Shown here: positions 19,717 to 27,362 of the stretch, one piece after another
Layout: every line of letters begins with the position of its first letter
Position numbering within the stretch: the first letter of the stretch is position 1
NCBI RefSeq assembly: GCF_946885955.1
Contig: NZ_CAMPHI010000004.1
Coordinates: 114,893 to 178,892 of the forward strand
Length of the DNA stretch: 64,000 nt
Source: an uncultured Pseudomonas sp.
GTDB lineage: Bacteria > Pseudomonadota > Gammaproteobacteria > Pseudomonadales > Pseudomonadaceae
Direction: 5' to 3'
The notes under the pieces: generated by a model
Seen by the model: only the letters and a program-made list of their open reading frames with translations
The model's database searches: none
What the model was told of the DNA's origin: nothing
Translations under genes and position numbers: made by a program

Positions 19717-20680
19717 GTCTCACCGCCTCTGCCAGATGCTCCGGGGCCAGGTGCGAATAGCGCATGGTCATAGCTAGGCTGGAGTGACCCAGGATTTTTT
19801 GCAGGGTGAGGATGTTGCCGCCCTTCTGGATGAAGTGACTGGCGAAGGTGTGGCGTAGCGCGTGGCTGGCCTGACCTTTCGGTAGCTGGATTCCTGATCG
19901 AACCAGGGCACGACGAAACGAGCTGATTGAGCCTGTGAACGGGCCATGACGCTTCCAGTGCTCTCTGATCAATGTTTCCAGGGCCGGATCGATTGGCACC
20001 GTGCGGACGCGGCTGGATTTGGTCTTGCTGTAAGTCACCGAGCCATTACGCAACCGGGCCGGGATTAGCCCTTCTGCCTCAGACCAACGCGCACCAGTTG
20101 CGAGGCAAAGTAGGGTGATAGGTTCGACATGCGGGTTGTCCGAGTGCTTACGGATAGCGTCCAGCAGAATGGTTATCTGATCATCTGTGAGCCAGGACAA
20201 CTCCCGCTCATCAATGCGAAATGGCTTCACCAGCTCCAGTGGGTTGGCGTAGTCAATCTGGCCGAGGCCGCGCAGTTCATTGAACACCGCTCGCAGGTAG
20301 CCCAACTCATTGTTAAGGGTCTTAGGACTGGTGCCATTTTCAGAGCGAACGCGCCGATCATGGGCGTAAACCGAAGCATCGAGCTTTGCAGCTACCGGGT
20401 TACGAAGGCGAACGCACATAGCATCGAGCCTAGTCTTTCGACGCAGGCCATCCTTGAGCATGTGACCGTGCAGATCGTACCAGAGGGTCACCAGCTCGGA
20501 GAGTTTGCGCCGATCTGATGCCTTGGGGTTCCAGCCAGCATCCTTGGATTTGTTCGCGAGAATGAAGGTCTCGTAACGCAGGGCTTCAGCCTTGGTATCG
20601 AACAGCTTGCGGAAACGCTGACCACGGATCGGCTGAACATCTGCCAGCCAACGACCATCATCGCGCCGCTTCACACTCAT
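19670..20680 (-). CDS. Tyrosine recombinase (phage-type integrase)
   Basis: A 336-residue protein starting MSVKRRDDGRWLADVQPIRG. An N-terminal arm/SAM-like core-binding region spans about 1-160; the catalytic domain shows the Arg in LATGARWSEAEGL, HALRHTFASHF with the His-x-x-Arg pair, LGHSSLAMTMRYSHL with the third His and the nucleophile Tyr. All catalytic residues are present, so it should be active. It sits at the tmRNA end and follows the replication gene, overlapping it by 4 bases, which is the order in Pf-type prophages. Confidence 0.93.
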   Translation of the reverse strand: MSVKRRDDGRWLADVQPIRGQRFRKLFDTKAEALRYETFILANKSKDAGWNPKASDRRKLSELVTLWYDLHGHMLKDGLRRKTRLDAMCVRLRNPVAAKLDASVYAHDRRVRSENGTSPKTLNNELGYLRAVFNELRGLGQIDYANPLELVKPFRIDERELSWLTDDQITILLDAIRKHSDNPHVEPITLLCLATGARWSEAEGLIPARLRNGSVTYSKTKSSRVRTVPIDPALETLIREHWKRHGPFTGSISSFRRALVRSGIQLPKGQASHALRHTFASHFIQKGGNILTLQKILGHSSLAMTMRYSHLAPEHLAEAVRLSPLAGVFLGCDQVS

Positions 20681-21960
20681 ACGGCACGCCCCCACCTGAT
20701 ATTGCGTTCTTCCAGGATGCCTTTGATGTGCTTGTACAGCCTGTCTTCGTCCATGCCCTTGGCGGCATAGTGATCGCGAATAACAGGCCAGCAGTCCCAA
20801 TCCTTGAGGGTGTGAAATGCTTTTCTAGCGCCCACTCGCTCCCGTGCCAGCAGGCTTACGAAGTTTCCCAGGAAGAGCTCCACGTTCTTGCCCGAGAAGC
20901 CCCGCGAGGTCTTGTAATAGCGCTTGTACTCAGTGTCATCGAGCAGCGAATCCACAGGCAGATCCACGCGCACGTCATCACGCATAAGCGTCCAGATCGG
21001 GGCGTAGTAGCCCGGTCGGGAAATGAACTTGAACTGGCGTAACCCATAACGCCACAGGCCTTCCAGATGGTCCGCAAAGGCGGCAAAGGATTGTGTGTCG
21101 ATAGGCTTACCGGTATTCACGTCCAGGGAGCCGCTAGCGAACTGCTGGATGATGGAGTGGTGATAGCGCAACTCTACGCGCCATACAGGTTGGTTCGGGT
21201 CGTAGTTCTCCGGGTCTTGATCGTCGAAGCTGTCACGGCGACGCCAGACGCTTTCCCAGTAGTCGAGCTTGTCGGCAGCCTTGGCCTGCTCTGTCTTGTT
21301 GTAGATACACAACTGCACGCCACTGGCAGAACCAAACATGGACGTTTCACCGCGGCCATAGGTGCTGGATTTGGTCGCCCAGTTGATTTCATTGATACCG
21401 GTAATGTCGCGCTGGGTGCGGGCCTTGCAATGCATGCGGGCCACTAGATCAGCGGGAGGCGTCCAGCCCTGCAGGTCGAGTGCAAGGTGGACGGCGCACT
21501 GATTGATTTCTACATGGGTCAGCAGATGGGCGGCGTAGAAGTCCAACCGCGCTTGCAGTCGTTCAGGCGACAGGCTGTCGATTGCATGGGGTGACACTTC
21601 GATTTTCAGGTGCGGGCCGATGTTCTCTAGCTTGGCGTTGAAGTTCTTCACCAGCAGGATGATGCCGAGGTCTGCATTCTGCAGCTTGTACTGATACCCG
21701 GAGTCCCGCCCTACCCGGCCCGAGTGCCAGCGCTGCCCCGCGAAGTCAACCAGGGTGCCCGGCTTATCAAACAACGCCATGATCTCCGGGCGGATCATGC
21801 CCCGGTAAAGCTGGCGCACGGTGTCGACGCCACAGCGCAGCAGGCGAACGCCTGACAGGTCAGTGAACGTATGGTTGCCTGGGTCGACAAACAGACGACC
21901 CTGCTTGTCTTCCTCTGCAGTCAGAGCATTCAAACGAAGATGATCTTTTACCGTTGCCAT
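20677..21960 (-). CDS. Phage/plasmid replication initiation protein (Rep_trans-like)
   Basis: A 427-residue protein starting MATVKDHLRLNALTAEED. The central part has HLALDLQGW, then NKTEQAKAADKLDYWESVWRR and PVWRVELRYHHSIIQQF, the pattern I associate with Rep_trans replication initiators of filamentous phages and rolling-circle plasmids. Tyr residues that could nick DNA are present, but I cannot assign the catalytic one. AGGT lies 7 bases before the ATG. It overlaps the integrase by 4 bases, suggesting a rep-int operon. Confidence 0.8.
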   Translation of the reverse strand: MATVKDHLRLNALTAEEDKQGRLFVDPGNHTFTDLSGVRLLRCGVDTVRQLYRGMIRPEIMALFDKPGTLVDFAGQRWHSGRVGRDSGYQYKLQNADLGIILLVKNFNAKLENIGPHLKIEVSPHAIDSLSPERLQARLDFYAAHLLTHVEINQCAVHLALDLQGWTPPADLVARMHCKARTQRDITGINEINWATKSSTYGRGETSMFGSASGVQLCIYNKTEQAKAADKLDYWESVWRRRDSFDDQDPENYDPNQPVWRVELRYHHSIIQQFASGSLDVNTGKPIDTQSFAAFADHLEGLWRYGLRQFKFISRPGYYAPIWTLMRDDVRVDLPVDSLLDDTEYKRYYKTSRGFSGKNVELFLGNFVSLLARERVGARKAFHTLKDWDCWPVIRDHYAAKGMDEDRLYKHIKGILEERNIRWGRAV

Positions 21961-21990
21961 TGCTTTACCTATTGCTGAGTAATGCGGAAG

Positions 21991-22410
21991 TTAATTTCTT
22001 GTTATCTGACGTGTTACAGGGACGTCACCGGGAGGCGCTCGCGAGGCCGGCGAGAGCACCGGCTGCGCCGAAACCCACGCCGGCCTCGCAGCGCTGTCGT
22101 CTTCTTCCGTCCATAGGCCTATCTGTTTATCAACGGGCGGTATTGGCGCTACTCGGCCGCTCCAGGGTGCTAGGAGGATCAACAACAGAATTAACCCGAG
22201 AAGGATCGGCCGGACGTCGGAGGCGCGCGGTGGGAGTGGCTGCAGGCGGGTGCGCTCAGATCCGAGCGCAGGGGTTTGCTGTGGGTGGCGCTGGCGATAC
22301 AAGGCGAAGCACACCAAGGGCGCTGCCCTTGTCATCCCGCTCTTGCCACCGAGGGCTCGGGAGCATGGGGCGGTGAAGCTACCCCATACTCCCGTTGATA
22401 GGCTGTTCAT
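21991..22410 (-). CDS. Possible small membrane protein upstream of rep
   Basis: A 139-residue frame with one strong hydrophobic helix ([16 protein letters not shown], around residues 75-90), a basic N-terminal half and a polar C-terminus. It ends 30 bases before rep in the same direction, consistent with an operon. The N-terminal part is compositionally odd, and an internal ATG ([10 protein letters not shown]) may be the real start. The stretch may instead hold the replication origin: it contains the perfect hairpin TTCCGTTCGACGGAA just beyond, at 22446-22460. No family recognised. Confidence 0.45.
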   Translation of the reverse strand: MNSLSTGVWGSFTAPCSRALGGKSGMTRAAPLVCFALYRQRHPQQTPALGSERTRLQPLPPRASDVRPILLGLILLLILLAPWSGRVAPIPPVDKQIGLWTEEDDSAARPAWVSAQPVLSPASRAPPGDVPVTRQITRN

Positions 22411-22422
22411 AGGCGTACCGCG

Positions 22423-22815
22423 TCAAGGGTGCGCTGCGCCCGTGCTTCCGTTCGACGGAACGGTGGAGCTGTTCCGACGAGCCGGGAGCGCGGCCCCTGA
22501 CCCGGCCAACGAAGAGGGGCGGGTCATACGGCCCAGTACGTTGCCGGAACTCTGCCGGTCGCGGTGCCGTATCGCCCTAATGGTGCGGATTTCCGTGAAA
22601 AACACCCGCTCTGGGTAAGGATCAGTAGTGTCGGAATACACCGCCATGAAGCACGCATGCTCGTAGACGCCTTCCATAGGCAGGACTACGCCAACGATGT
22701 GCATGAGCTGCCATGAAGACTCCGGCTCAGCGTCCCAACGCAATTCCATGATGGCGGTTTTGCCGATGTAGCTGACGGCGGTGGCGGCATCGAGAGAGAT
22801 ACAGGGGCTAGTCAT
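22423..22815 (-). CDS. Small phage-type protein, paralog of the next gene
   Basis: A 130-residue protein starting [19 protein letters not shown]. Its first 90 residues align by eye with the neighbouring 89-residue protein: [17 protein letters not shown] versus TAVGYIGKPVHVELDWD, and [19 protein letters not shown] versus YVIGIVLPVKGVQEQAYLM. The extra 40-residue Ser/Gly/Pro-rich tail is absent from the paralog and may reflect a lost stop. Function unknown. It overlaps the upstream paralog by 8 bases. Confidence 0.7.
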   Translation of the reverse strand: MTSPCISLDAATAVSYIGKTAIMELRWDAEPESSWQLMHIVGVVLPMEGVYEHACFMAVYSDTTDPYPERVFFTEIRTIRAIRHRDRQSSGNVLGRMTRPSSLAGSGAALPARRNSSTVPSNGSTGAAHP

Positions 22816-23077
22816 GGCTGCAGCCCTCAATCTGATCAGTAATGCGAATGGAGCGGATGTCCTCTAGGTAGGCTTCCACGGGGAAGTCTTCACCGGGACT
22901 CATGACCATCAGATAAGCCTGTTCCTGCACGCCTTTAACCGGCAGGACGATGCCAATGACGTAACCCGAGCGACAGAACGGCTCGGGATCATCATCCCAA
23001 TCCAGCTCGACGTGGACAGGCTTGCCGATGTAGCCAACAGCGGTGACAACATCCAGGGTATGACTTGGGTTATGCAT
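22808..23077 (-). CDS. Small phage-type protein
   Basis: An 89-residue acidic protein starting MHNPSHTLDVVTAVGYIGK, predicted all-beta with alternating hydrophobic strands (VHVELDWDDDPEP, VIGIVLPVKGV, AYLMVMSPGEDF). It is the shorter of two tandem paralogs and overlaps genes on both sides by 8 bases, so the run is translationally coupled. No family recognised; possibly a single-stranded-DNA-binding or regulatory protein of the element, which is only a guess. Confidence 0.75.
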   Translation of the reverse strand: MHNPSHTLDVVTAVGYIGKPVHVELDWDDDPEPFCRSGYVIGIVLPVKGVQEQAYLMVMSPGEDFPVEAYLEDIRSIRITDQIEGCSHD

Positions 23078-23282
23078 GGCTATAGTCCCCCGCTTTGAAC
23101 TCCTTTTTGCCCTTGAGCAGATCCGCACGCAGGCGGGCGAGGTTGACCATGCGGAAGTCGGCCAGCCGCATGCTCGGGACGGTGCCGTTGTCCACCCAGT
23201 CGATGGCCTCTTCGATGGATATGCCGCTCATCTCGGCGAAGGTCTTAACGCTGCACAGGTCCAGGCTGTCATCACTGATCAT
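23070..23282 (-). CDS. Small putative DNA-binding protein of the element
   Basis: A 70-residue protein starting MISDDSLDLCSVKTFAEMSG. The segment TFAEMSGISIEEAIDWVDNGTVPSMRLADFRMVNLARL has the look of a MerR/excisionase-type winged helix, where a helix-turn-helix is followed by a 'W..G..P....' turn and a beta hairpin; similar architecture is seen in the next-but-one gene. It overlaps its neighbours by 8 and 11 bases. Likely a transcriptional or recombination accessory factor. Confidence 0.7.
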   Translation of the reverse strand: MISDDSLDLCSVKTFAEMSGISIEEAIDWVDNGTVPSMRLADFRMVNLARLRADLLKGKKEFKAGDYSHA

Positions 23283-23442
23283 GGGGTTTCTCCTGCAGGG
23301 GCTGTTCCTTGGCGAAGCTGGCTTCCAGGCGCACGACCATTTCAGCGTTCATCGAGCGGCGTGAAGCGTGGGCGGCTTGTTCGATCTGCAGGCGCAGTGC
23401 GGCAGGCACGCGCAGCTTGAATTGCGGGTCTGTTCGGCTCAT
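23272..23442 (-). CDS. Arc-family ribbon-helix-helix DNA-binding protein
   Basis: A 56-residue protein starting MSRTDPQFKLRVPAALRLQI. The strand DPQFKLRVP, helix ALRLQIEQAAHASRR and helix SMNAEMVVRLEASF match the Arc repressor fold (compare the common 'RSMNAEIVARLE'). The strand residues Q, K and R would contact DNA. It ends 11 bases inside the next gene. Arc-like proteins control lysogeny in several phages, so a regulatory role in this element is likely. Confidence 0.85.
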   Translation of the reverse strand: MSRTDPQFKLRVPAALRLQIEQAAHASRRSMNAEMVVRLEASFAKEQPLQEKPHDQ

Positions 23443-23447
23443 TGCAG

Positions 23448-23654
23448 TTAATCCTCAAGCAGCTGCTGCACCAGCAGCACGACGTTTACCATGGTGCGTT
23501 TGCCCACCTTCTTCGAAGGCAAGTAGCCGCGTTCCACCCAGGAGCGGACGACAATTGGCTCGTCGCCCATGCCGATCCACTCGGCGAACTTTGGCCAGGG
23601 CATCAGGGGTGGCGCACCGTGCAGCTTTTAAGGGTCGAGACCTTCCGTATCCAT
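23448..23654 (-). pseudogene. Excisionase/MerR-like regulator interrupted by an in-frame TAA
   Basis: From the ATG at 23654, preceded by GGAG at good spacing, the frame reads MDTEGLDP and then TAA (23628-23630). The same frame then continues KLHGAPPL and MPWPKFAEWIG through VVRSWVERGYLPSKKVGKRT to a stop at 23448. The second part is a clear helix-turn-helix with the 'W.ERGYLP..K.GKR.MVN' turn of excisionase-like phage proteins. A 51-residue product could start at the internal ATG (23603), which lacks a Shine-Dalgarno. So the gene is either inactivated or re-initiated. Confidence 0.7.
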
Positions 23655-23786
23655 AAGCTTTACTCCACTATATTCAGCATTAATCCGAGAATTAATCGGA
23701 GCAATATTTTCTCCCGGAGCAAATACATCCCCGCAGTGATCCGCAGGGCAACAGTTGCCCCCTAAAAAAGTGAAATTGTTTTCTAT
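23655..23786. promoter_or_regulatory. Divergent switch region between excisionase-like gene and repressor
   Basis: This AT-rich gap separates the leftward early genes from the rightward repressor. It holds TCCGA and TCGGA as an inverted pair (23684-23688 and 23696-23700), the near-direct repeats ATTAATC (two copies at 23679-23698), and CTCCGGG-type palindromes further right. These are candidate repressor operators; by layout this is the lysogeny switch of the element. Confidence 0.55.
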
Positions 23787-24056
23787 ATGACAAGCTCAGC
23801 CGATAGAGCACGTTTATTGATTAAGAAGCTGGGGCCGAAAAAAGCCAGCGAAATGGGGAATGGCGATCACGACCGCTGGAAGAGCGTGAGCAAAGGTGCG
23901 GTGAGGGTTAGCACCGATGAGATCGACGTGCTGGTGAAGGTCTATCCGCAGTACGCCCTATGGCTATCAAGCGGCCAGATCGCCCCAGAAATCGGGCAAA
24001 CCAGCCCGGACTATGACGAAGCCAACCGAAACTTGAGCCAACCAAACGCGGGATAG
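23787..24056 (+). CDS. Phage repressor-like protein
   Basis: An 89-residue protein starting MTSSADRARLLIKKLGPKKAS. The pattern LLIKKLGPKKASEMGNGDHDRWKSV followed by VRVSTDEIDVLVKVYPQYALWLSSG is that of small XRE-like repressors in Pseudomonas filamentous and P2-like prophages: a divergent helix-turn-helix, then 'YPQYALWL.SG'. It is divergent from the leftward gene run, as expected for the lysogeny repressor. Last gene before the base composition drops. Confidence 0.8.
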   Translation: MTSSADRARLLIKKLGPKKASEMGNGDHDRWKSVSKGAVRVSTDEIDVLVKVYPQYALWLSSGQIAPEIGQTSPDYDEANRNLSQPNAG

Positions 24057-24133
24057 CGATCACCCAAGAAGTAACTAGGCGCTGGTATGCCCGACACAAC
24101 GACGAATAGTTTCAAAAAATCGAGGAGGTAAAA

Positions 24134-24319
24134 GTGGAAGATATTGCGATTTATGGGCTTATTGCTTTAGGAGCCCTAGCAATAATGGGCTTAGGGATAA
24201 AGATCAAAATGAACTACAAAGGCGGAGTAAAGAACACGATTAAAAACTCTACCATTCACGGCTCTTATACAGGGAGGGATAACATTGGGATGGATTCTAA
24301 ACAAGATAAGGAACAGTAA
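24134..24319 (+). CDS. Small membrane protein of the ABC-3C-type operon
   Basis: A 61-residue protein with a GTG start behind a strong GGAGG. One transmembrane helix (IYGLIALGALAIMGLGIKI, about residues 6-24) is followed by a cytoplasmic tail with IKNSTIHGSYTGRDNIG. That tail matches the N-terminus of the next protein (IRNSNFFGPFAGRDMI). It would tether the system to the membrane, or be the effector. It overlaps the next gene by 35 bases. No family recognised; it could be an accessory component special to this variant. Confidence 0.75.
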   Translation: MEDIAIYGLIALGALAIMGLGIKIKMNYKGGVKNTIKNSTIHGSYTGRDNIGMDSKQDKEQ

Positions 24320-24836
24320 CTTTTTCGGGCCGTTTGCGGGCCGAGACATGATCAATAACAACATTCTTCCAAAGCCGACGCAAATGGACTTATTAATTGG
24401 CGTTTACAAAGAAGAAGTAAAGAATGGTGCAGAAGTAGAGAGTTTGATTGACGAACTCATGCACTACAATAGCCACAAACATGAAATAAGAAATCTAGAA
24501 ACAAAGCTTACAGAAGCGAATCTTTCAGAGCTAATAAAAGAAGCTGAAGAGCTAAAGCAGCTCATATCAATGCTAATACTAAAAAACCAAAACTACAGAT
24601 CAGCACAAAAAATCATTACACTTCTACTTGACGAAGTGGCCAGTATCTTTAATAGCAAAATCAAACCACACATAACTTGCGAAATCACAAAATTCGCTGC
24701 AGAGACCCTTATTGCTGAACACCTAGAAACAGAAGTAAGAAAGCATTTGGGTGAAAATGTTCTAGAAATATACAACAGGCAAATAAAAGGAATGCTCTAT
24801 TTCCTAACAGGAAACTGCCATTTGGAGTGGAAATAA
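24285..24836 (+). CDS. ABC-3C-type C-terminal/effector-side component
   Basis: A 183-residue, mostly helical protein. TTG at 24285 is chosen because GGGAGGG lies 6 bases upstream and because it keeps the N-terminal motif IRNSNFFGPFAGRDMI; the next ATG (24350) would lose it. Residues 60-120 form coiled coil (LETKLTEANLSELIKEAEEL). The rest resembles the small CTD partner proteins encoded beside ABC-three-component ATPases, by context and layout rather than by a firm match. Ends with TAATG overlap into the next gene. Confidence 0.65.
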   Translation: MGWILNKIRNSNFFGPFAGRDMINNNILPKPTQMDLLIGVYKEEVKNGAEVESLIDELMHYNSHKHEIRNLETKLTEANLSELIKEAEELKQLISMLILKNQNYRSAQKIITLLLDEVASIFNSKIKPHITCEITKFAAETLIAEHLETEVRKHLGENVLEIYNRQIKGMLYFLTGNCHLEWK

Positions 24837-25348
24837 TGCTCCTATACAACAAGGCTTTTGACCCAATCCATACAGTTCTAAGACTTGCAGCAATCTGTAA
24901 AAAATACCAGCAAGCAGAGATAGAGCTGGAGCGACTACAAATATTTAACTTTCTACTTTCATTTCCTGCGCATATCGCAGACATGCCTCTGACAAAAGAG
25001 CTATTGCAGACCAAGAACAAGTTCAAGAAATACCGCTCCCCATATAATAACTTTGAGCCATACACGCTATTTAACAGAATCAATCCTATATTTTTTGCCT
25101 CGCTTCAAATGGCAGAAAACATTGGTTTTATCAAGATACAAGAAAGCGGCACAGTAGAGCTGCATAAAGACTTAATACCACCAGCTATAAACAACATAAT
25201 AAGCAACGAAAATTGCAGCATACCGAAAGAGGCGCTCAACTTTGAAATAGAGCATCTTTCTAAAATGCCAATCCTTGGAAAATCTGGTCTAAAAGCAGCC
25301 AGCAAACTAATGGACTATAAATATGATTACCCGCAAGCCGACAATTAA
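24836..25348 (+). CDS. ABC-three-component middle component (MC5-like)
   Basis: A 170-residue protein starting MLLYNKAFDPIHTVLRLAAI, preceded by GGAG. The N-terminus 'YN..FDP.HT..RLA.IC' and later 'ERLQIFNFLLSFPAHI' fit my recollection of the ABC-3C middle component families, winged-helix proteins that bridge ATPase and effector; MC5 is the closest by memory, unverified. It overlaps the upstream stop by one base and the ATPase start by 26 bases, so all four genes are translationally coupled. A GTG nine bases earlier is an alternative start. Confidence 0.65.
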   Translation: MLLYNKAFDPIHTVLRLAAICKKYQQAEIELERLQIFNFLLSFPAHIADMPLTKELLQTKNKFKKYRSPYNNFEPYTLFNRINPIFFASLQMAENIGFIKIQESGTVELHKDLIPPAINNIISNENCSIPKEALNFEIEHLSKMPILGKSGLKAASKLMDYKYDYPQADN

Positions 25349-27212
25349 AATAAACCGCCTTCTTGCGGCGAAAAATGGTCAACCTGCATATGATGAGAAA
25401 TTCCATACAGGACTAAACATACTATCGGGATGCAACGGCGGCGGTAAAACCTCTGTAATCCAGTTACTTACATATGGACTTGGATACGACGTTAAAAAAT
25501 GGAAAGAAGAAGCAGGCTCATGCGAGGATGTATTCGTAGAATGTTCATTAAACGGACAGATCGTTACTCTCCACAGAGCACTTCAGACTCATCGCGCCAG
25601 CATGCAACTATATTTTGGCGATCTAGATTCTGGCCTGCGAGCAGGTCGAGCTGAATGGTTTTCTTACCCCTATAACGTAGGGAGCAAAGAGAGCTTCTCG
25701 CAAAAGTTATTTGACATATTAGAAGTGCCAGAAGTAAAGCTTGATGCAAGCGAAAATCTAACTATGCATCAACTTCTAAGATTAATTTACAGCAACCAAG
25801 CCAACCCGCCTTCAAGCATCTTCAACACTGAGGACTTCGACTCAGCATTTAAAAGAGAAGCTATAGGCAAATACCTATGCGGGCTTTACGACGACGACCT
25901 GTACAACGCCAAAATAGAACTTGGAACAAGCGAGAAAGCTCTTGACAAAATAATCTCCGAGATAAGAGCAATAACCAATGTTCTTGGAAAAACTGAAATA
26001 TCTTCTGAGCTCTTCACCACCGAGCAACTAAGAAACTCCTATCTTCAAGAAATAAACTCAATAAAATCTGAAATACTCACAAGACAAGAAGAACAAAAAG
26101 CAACTTACAAAGAAGAAAAATCCGCAACAAATCAATCGGCCGGCGAGATAATAAAGATAAAAGAGTCACTGTACGACACAGAGGTTGAGCTGCGCGACCT
26201 AGAATACGAAGCGGAAGACATACGGTTATTCCTAAGTGAATTAAACCAAAAACTCCAAGAAATCAGCGACTCTATGGACGCTGGTAATGCACTGTCTGCA
26301 GTAGCCTTCAAAGTGTGTCCATGCTGCTTTTCTGAGCTACCTGAAACGACTGATGGAGCATGTTCCTTGTGTGGGAGCAGCGAATACCTAAGCCGCAGAA
26401 ATACGAACATGCTCCGAATGAAAAACGAAATAAGCATACAGCTAAAAGAATCCAATAAAATCTACGAACGTAAAAGCGATCTTTTAGATGACTTAAAAAA
26501 TAAAAAGAAATCCCTTGAGTCAGAACTAAGAAAAAGCATTACGAAAATTGCAGCAACAGTTTCAACCCCAAACAGTCACAGAGAAAAAGAGCTCTTCGTT
26601 CTATACACGAAAACTGGCGAGCTAGAGCAAAAAATATCAGACCTAGAGCGCACTGAAGAGCTTAGGAACGCGATAACTGCGCTCACCAGCAAGAGACAAG
26701 AGTTACAAAACAAAGTAAATGAACTAAAGAGCTCAATTGAAATTAAAGAGAGTTTAGCCCGAATCAGGCCCCAAGAAGTGCACGATGTAATATCAGAGTG
26801 CGTAATTTCATTTCTAAAATCCGACTCGGGCAGCGAAAAAGAATTTGAAGAAGCAAGCAATATAGAATACGACTTCGCGGCCAGTAGAGTCTCAGTGAAC
26901 AACAAAACGTATTTTTCAGAAAGCTCAATATCATACTTAAATAACGCTTTCCACCTGGCACTTCTAAAACTTTCCTTAGAAAAAGATTACGCTCGATTCC
27001 CTAGACTGTTAATCCTAGATGGCATTGAAAACTTTGGACTTGAAGATCAACGCTCTCAGAACCTCCAAATGAACATAAAGAAATACTTCGAAAATGAAAA
27101 AATCGAACACCAAATAATAATTGCAACAAAAACAATACATCCAGACCTAAACAATCCAGACGTACGAGTAGGAAAACACTTCACTAAAGAAAGCAAAAGT
27201 CTGAATGTCTAG
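25323..27212 (+). CDS. SMC/Rad50-like ABC ATPase of a probable ABC-3C defence system
   Basis: A 629-residue protein. Walker A GCNGGGKT is at residues 36-43; a coiled coil covers about 185-480 and is broken by two Cys pairs, C332/C335 and C347/C350, a zinc-ribbon or zinc-hook-like insert; a signature-like SESS lies at 532 and Walker B LLILDGIEN with D566 and E569 near the end, followed by HQIIIATKT. This is the layout of DUF3732-type ATPases of ABC-3C conflict systems, thought to sense or move along invader nucleic acid and license an effector. It is about 38 percent G+C, strongly foreign. Confidence 0.82.
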   Translation: MITRKPTIKINRLLAAKNGQPAYDEKFHTGLNILSGCNGGGKTSVIQLLTYGLGYDVKKWKEEAGSCEDVFVECSLNGQIVTLHRALQTHRASMQLYFGDLDSGLRAGRAEWFSYPYNVGSKESFSQKLFDILEVPEVKLDASENLTMHQLLRLIYSNQANPPSSIFNTEDFDSAFKREAIGKYLCGLYDDDLYNAKIELGTSEKALDKIISEIRAITNVLGKTEISSELFTTEQLRNSYLQEINSIKSEILTRQEEQKATYKEEKSATNQSAGEIIKIKESLYDTEVELRDLEYEAEDIRLFLSELNQKLQEISDSMDAGNALSAVAFKVCPCCFSELPETTDGACSLCGSSEYLSRRNTNMLRMKNEISIQLKESNKIYERKSDLLDDLKNKKKSLESELRKSITKIAATVSTPNSHREKELFVLYTKTGELEQKISDLERTEELRNAITALTSKRQELQNKVNELKSSIEIKESLARIRPQEVHDVISECVISFLKSDSGSEKEFEEASNIEYDFAASRVSVNNKTYFSESSISYLNNAFHLALLKLSLEKDYARFPRLLILDGIENFGLEDQRSQNLQMNIKKYFENEKIEHQIIIATKTIHPDLNNPDVRVGKHFTKESKSLNV

Positions 27213-27247
27213 ATAGTCATGCACTCGGAAGCTTTCATGGTGTCGCG

Positions 27248-27259
27248 AAAGTGTCACAG
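27248..27259. repeat. Right copy of AAAGTGTCACAG direct repeat
   Basis: Identical over 12 bases, and in the same orientation, to the copy at 18991-19002. It sits just inside the right end of the element. Confidence 0.45.
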
Positions 27260-27362
27260 TCACAGCAAGGCAAAGCCGACCAATGCGGGATAGCACAATT
27301 CGTAACCATCTGATTTTCTTGGTTTAGCGGACAATAGCGGCGTATTGCGAGGCGGCCGGGAC

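Noticed and set aside
22250..22618. 122-codon forward frame between rep and the small phage genes
   Set aside because: Opposite to the direction of all coupled neighbours, overlapping two of them, no Shine-Dalgarno and no domain.
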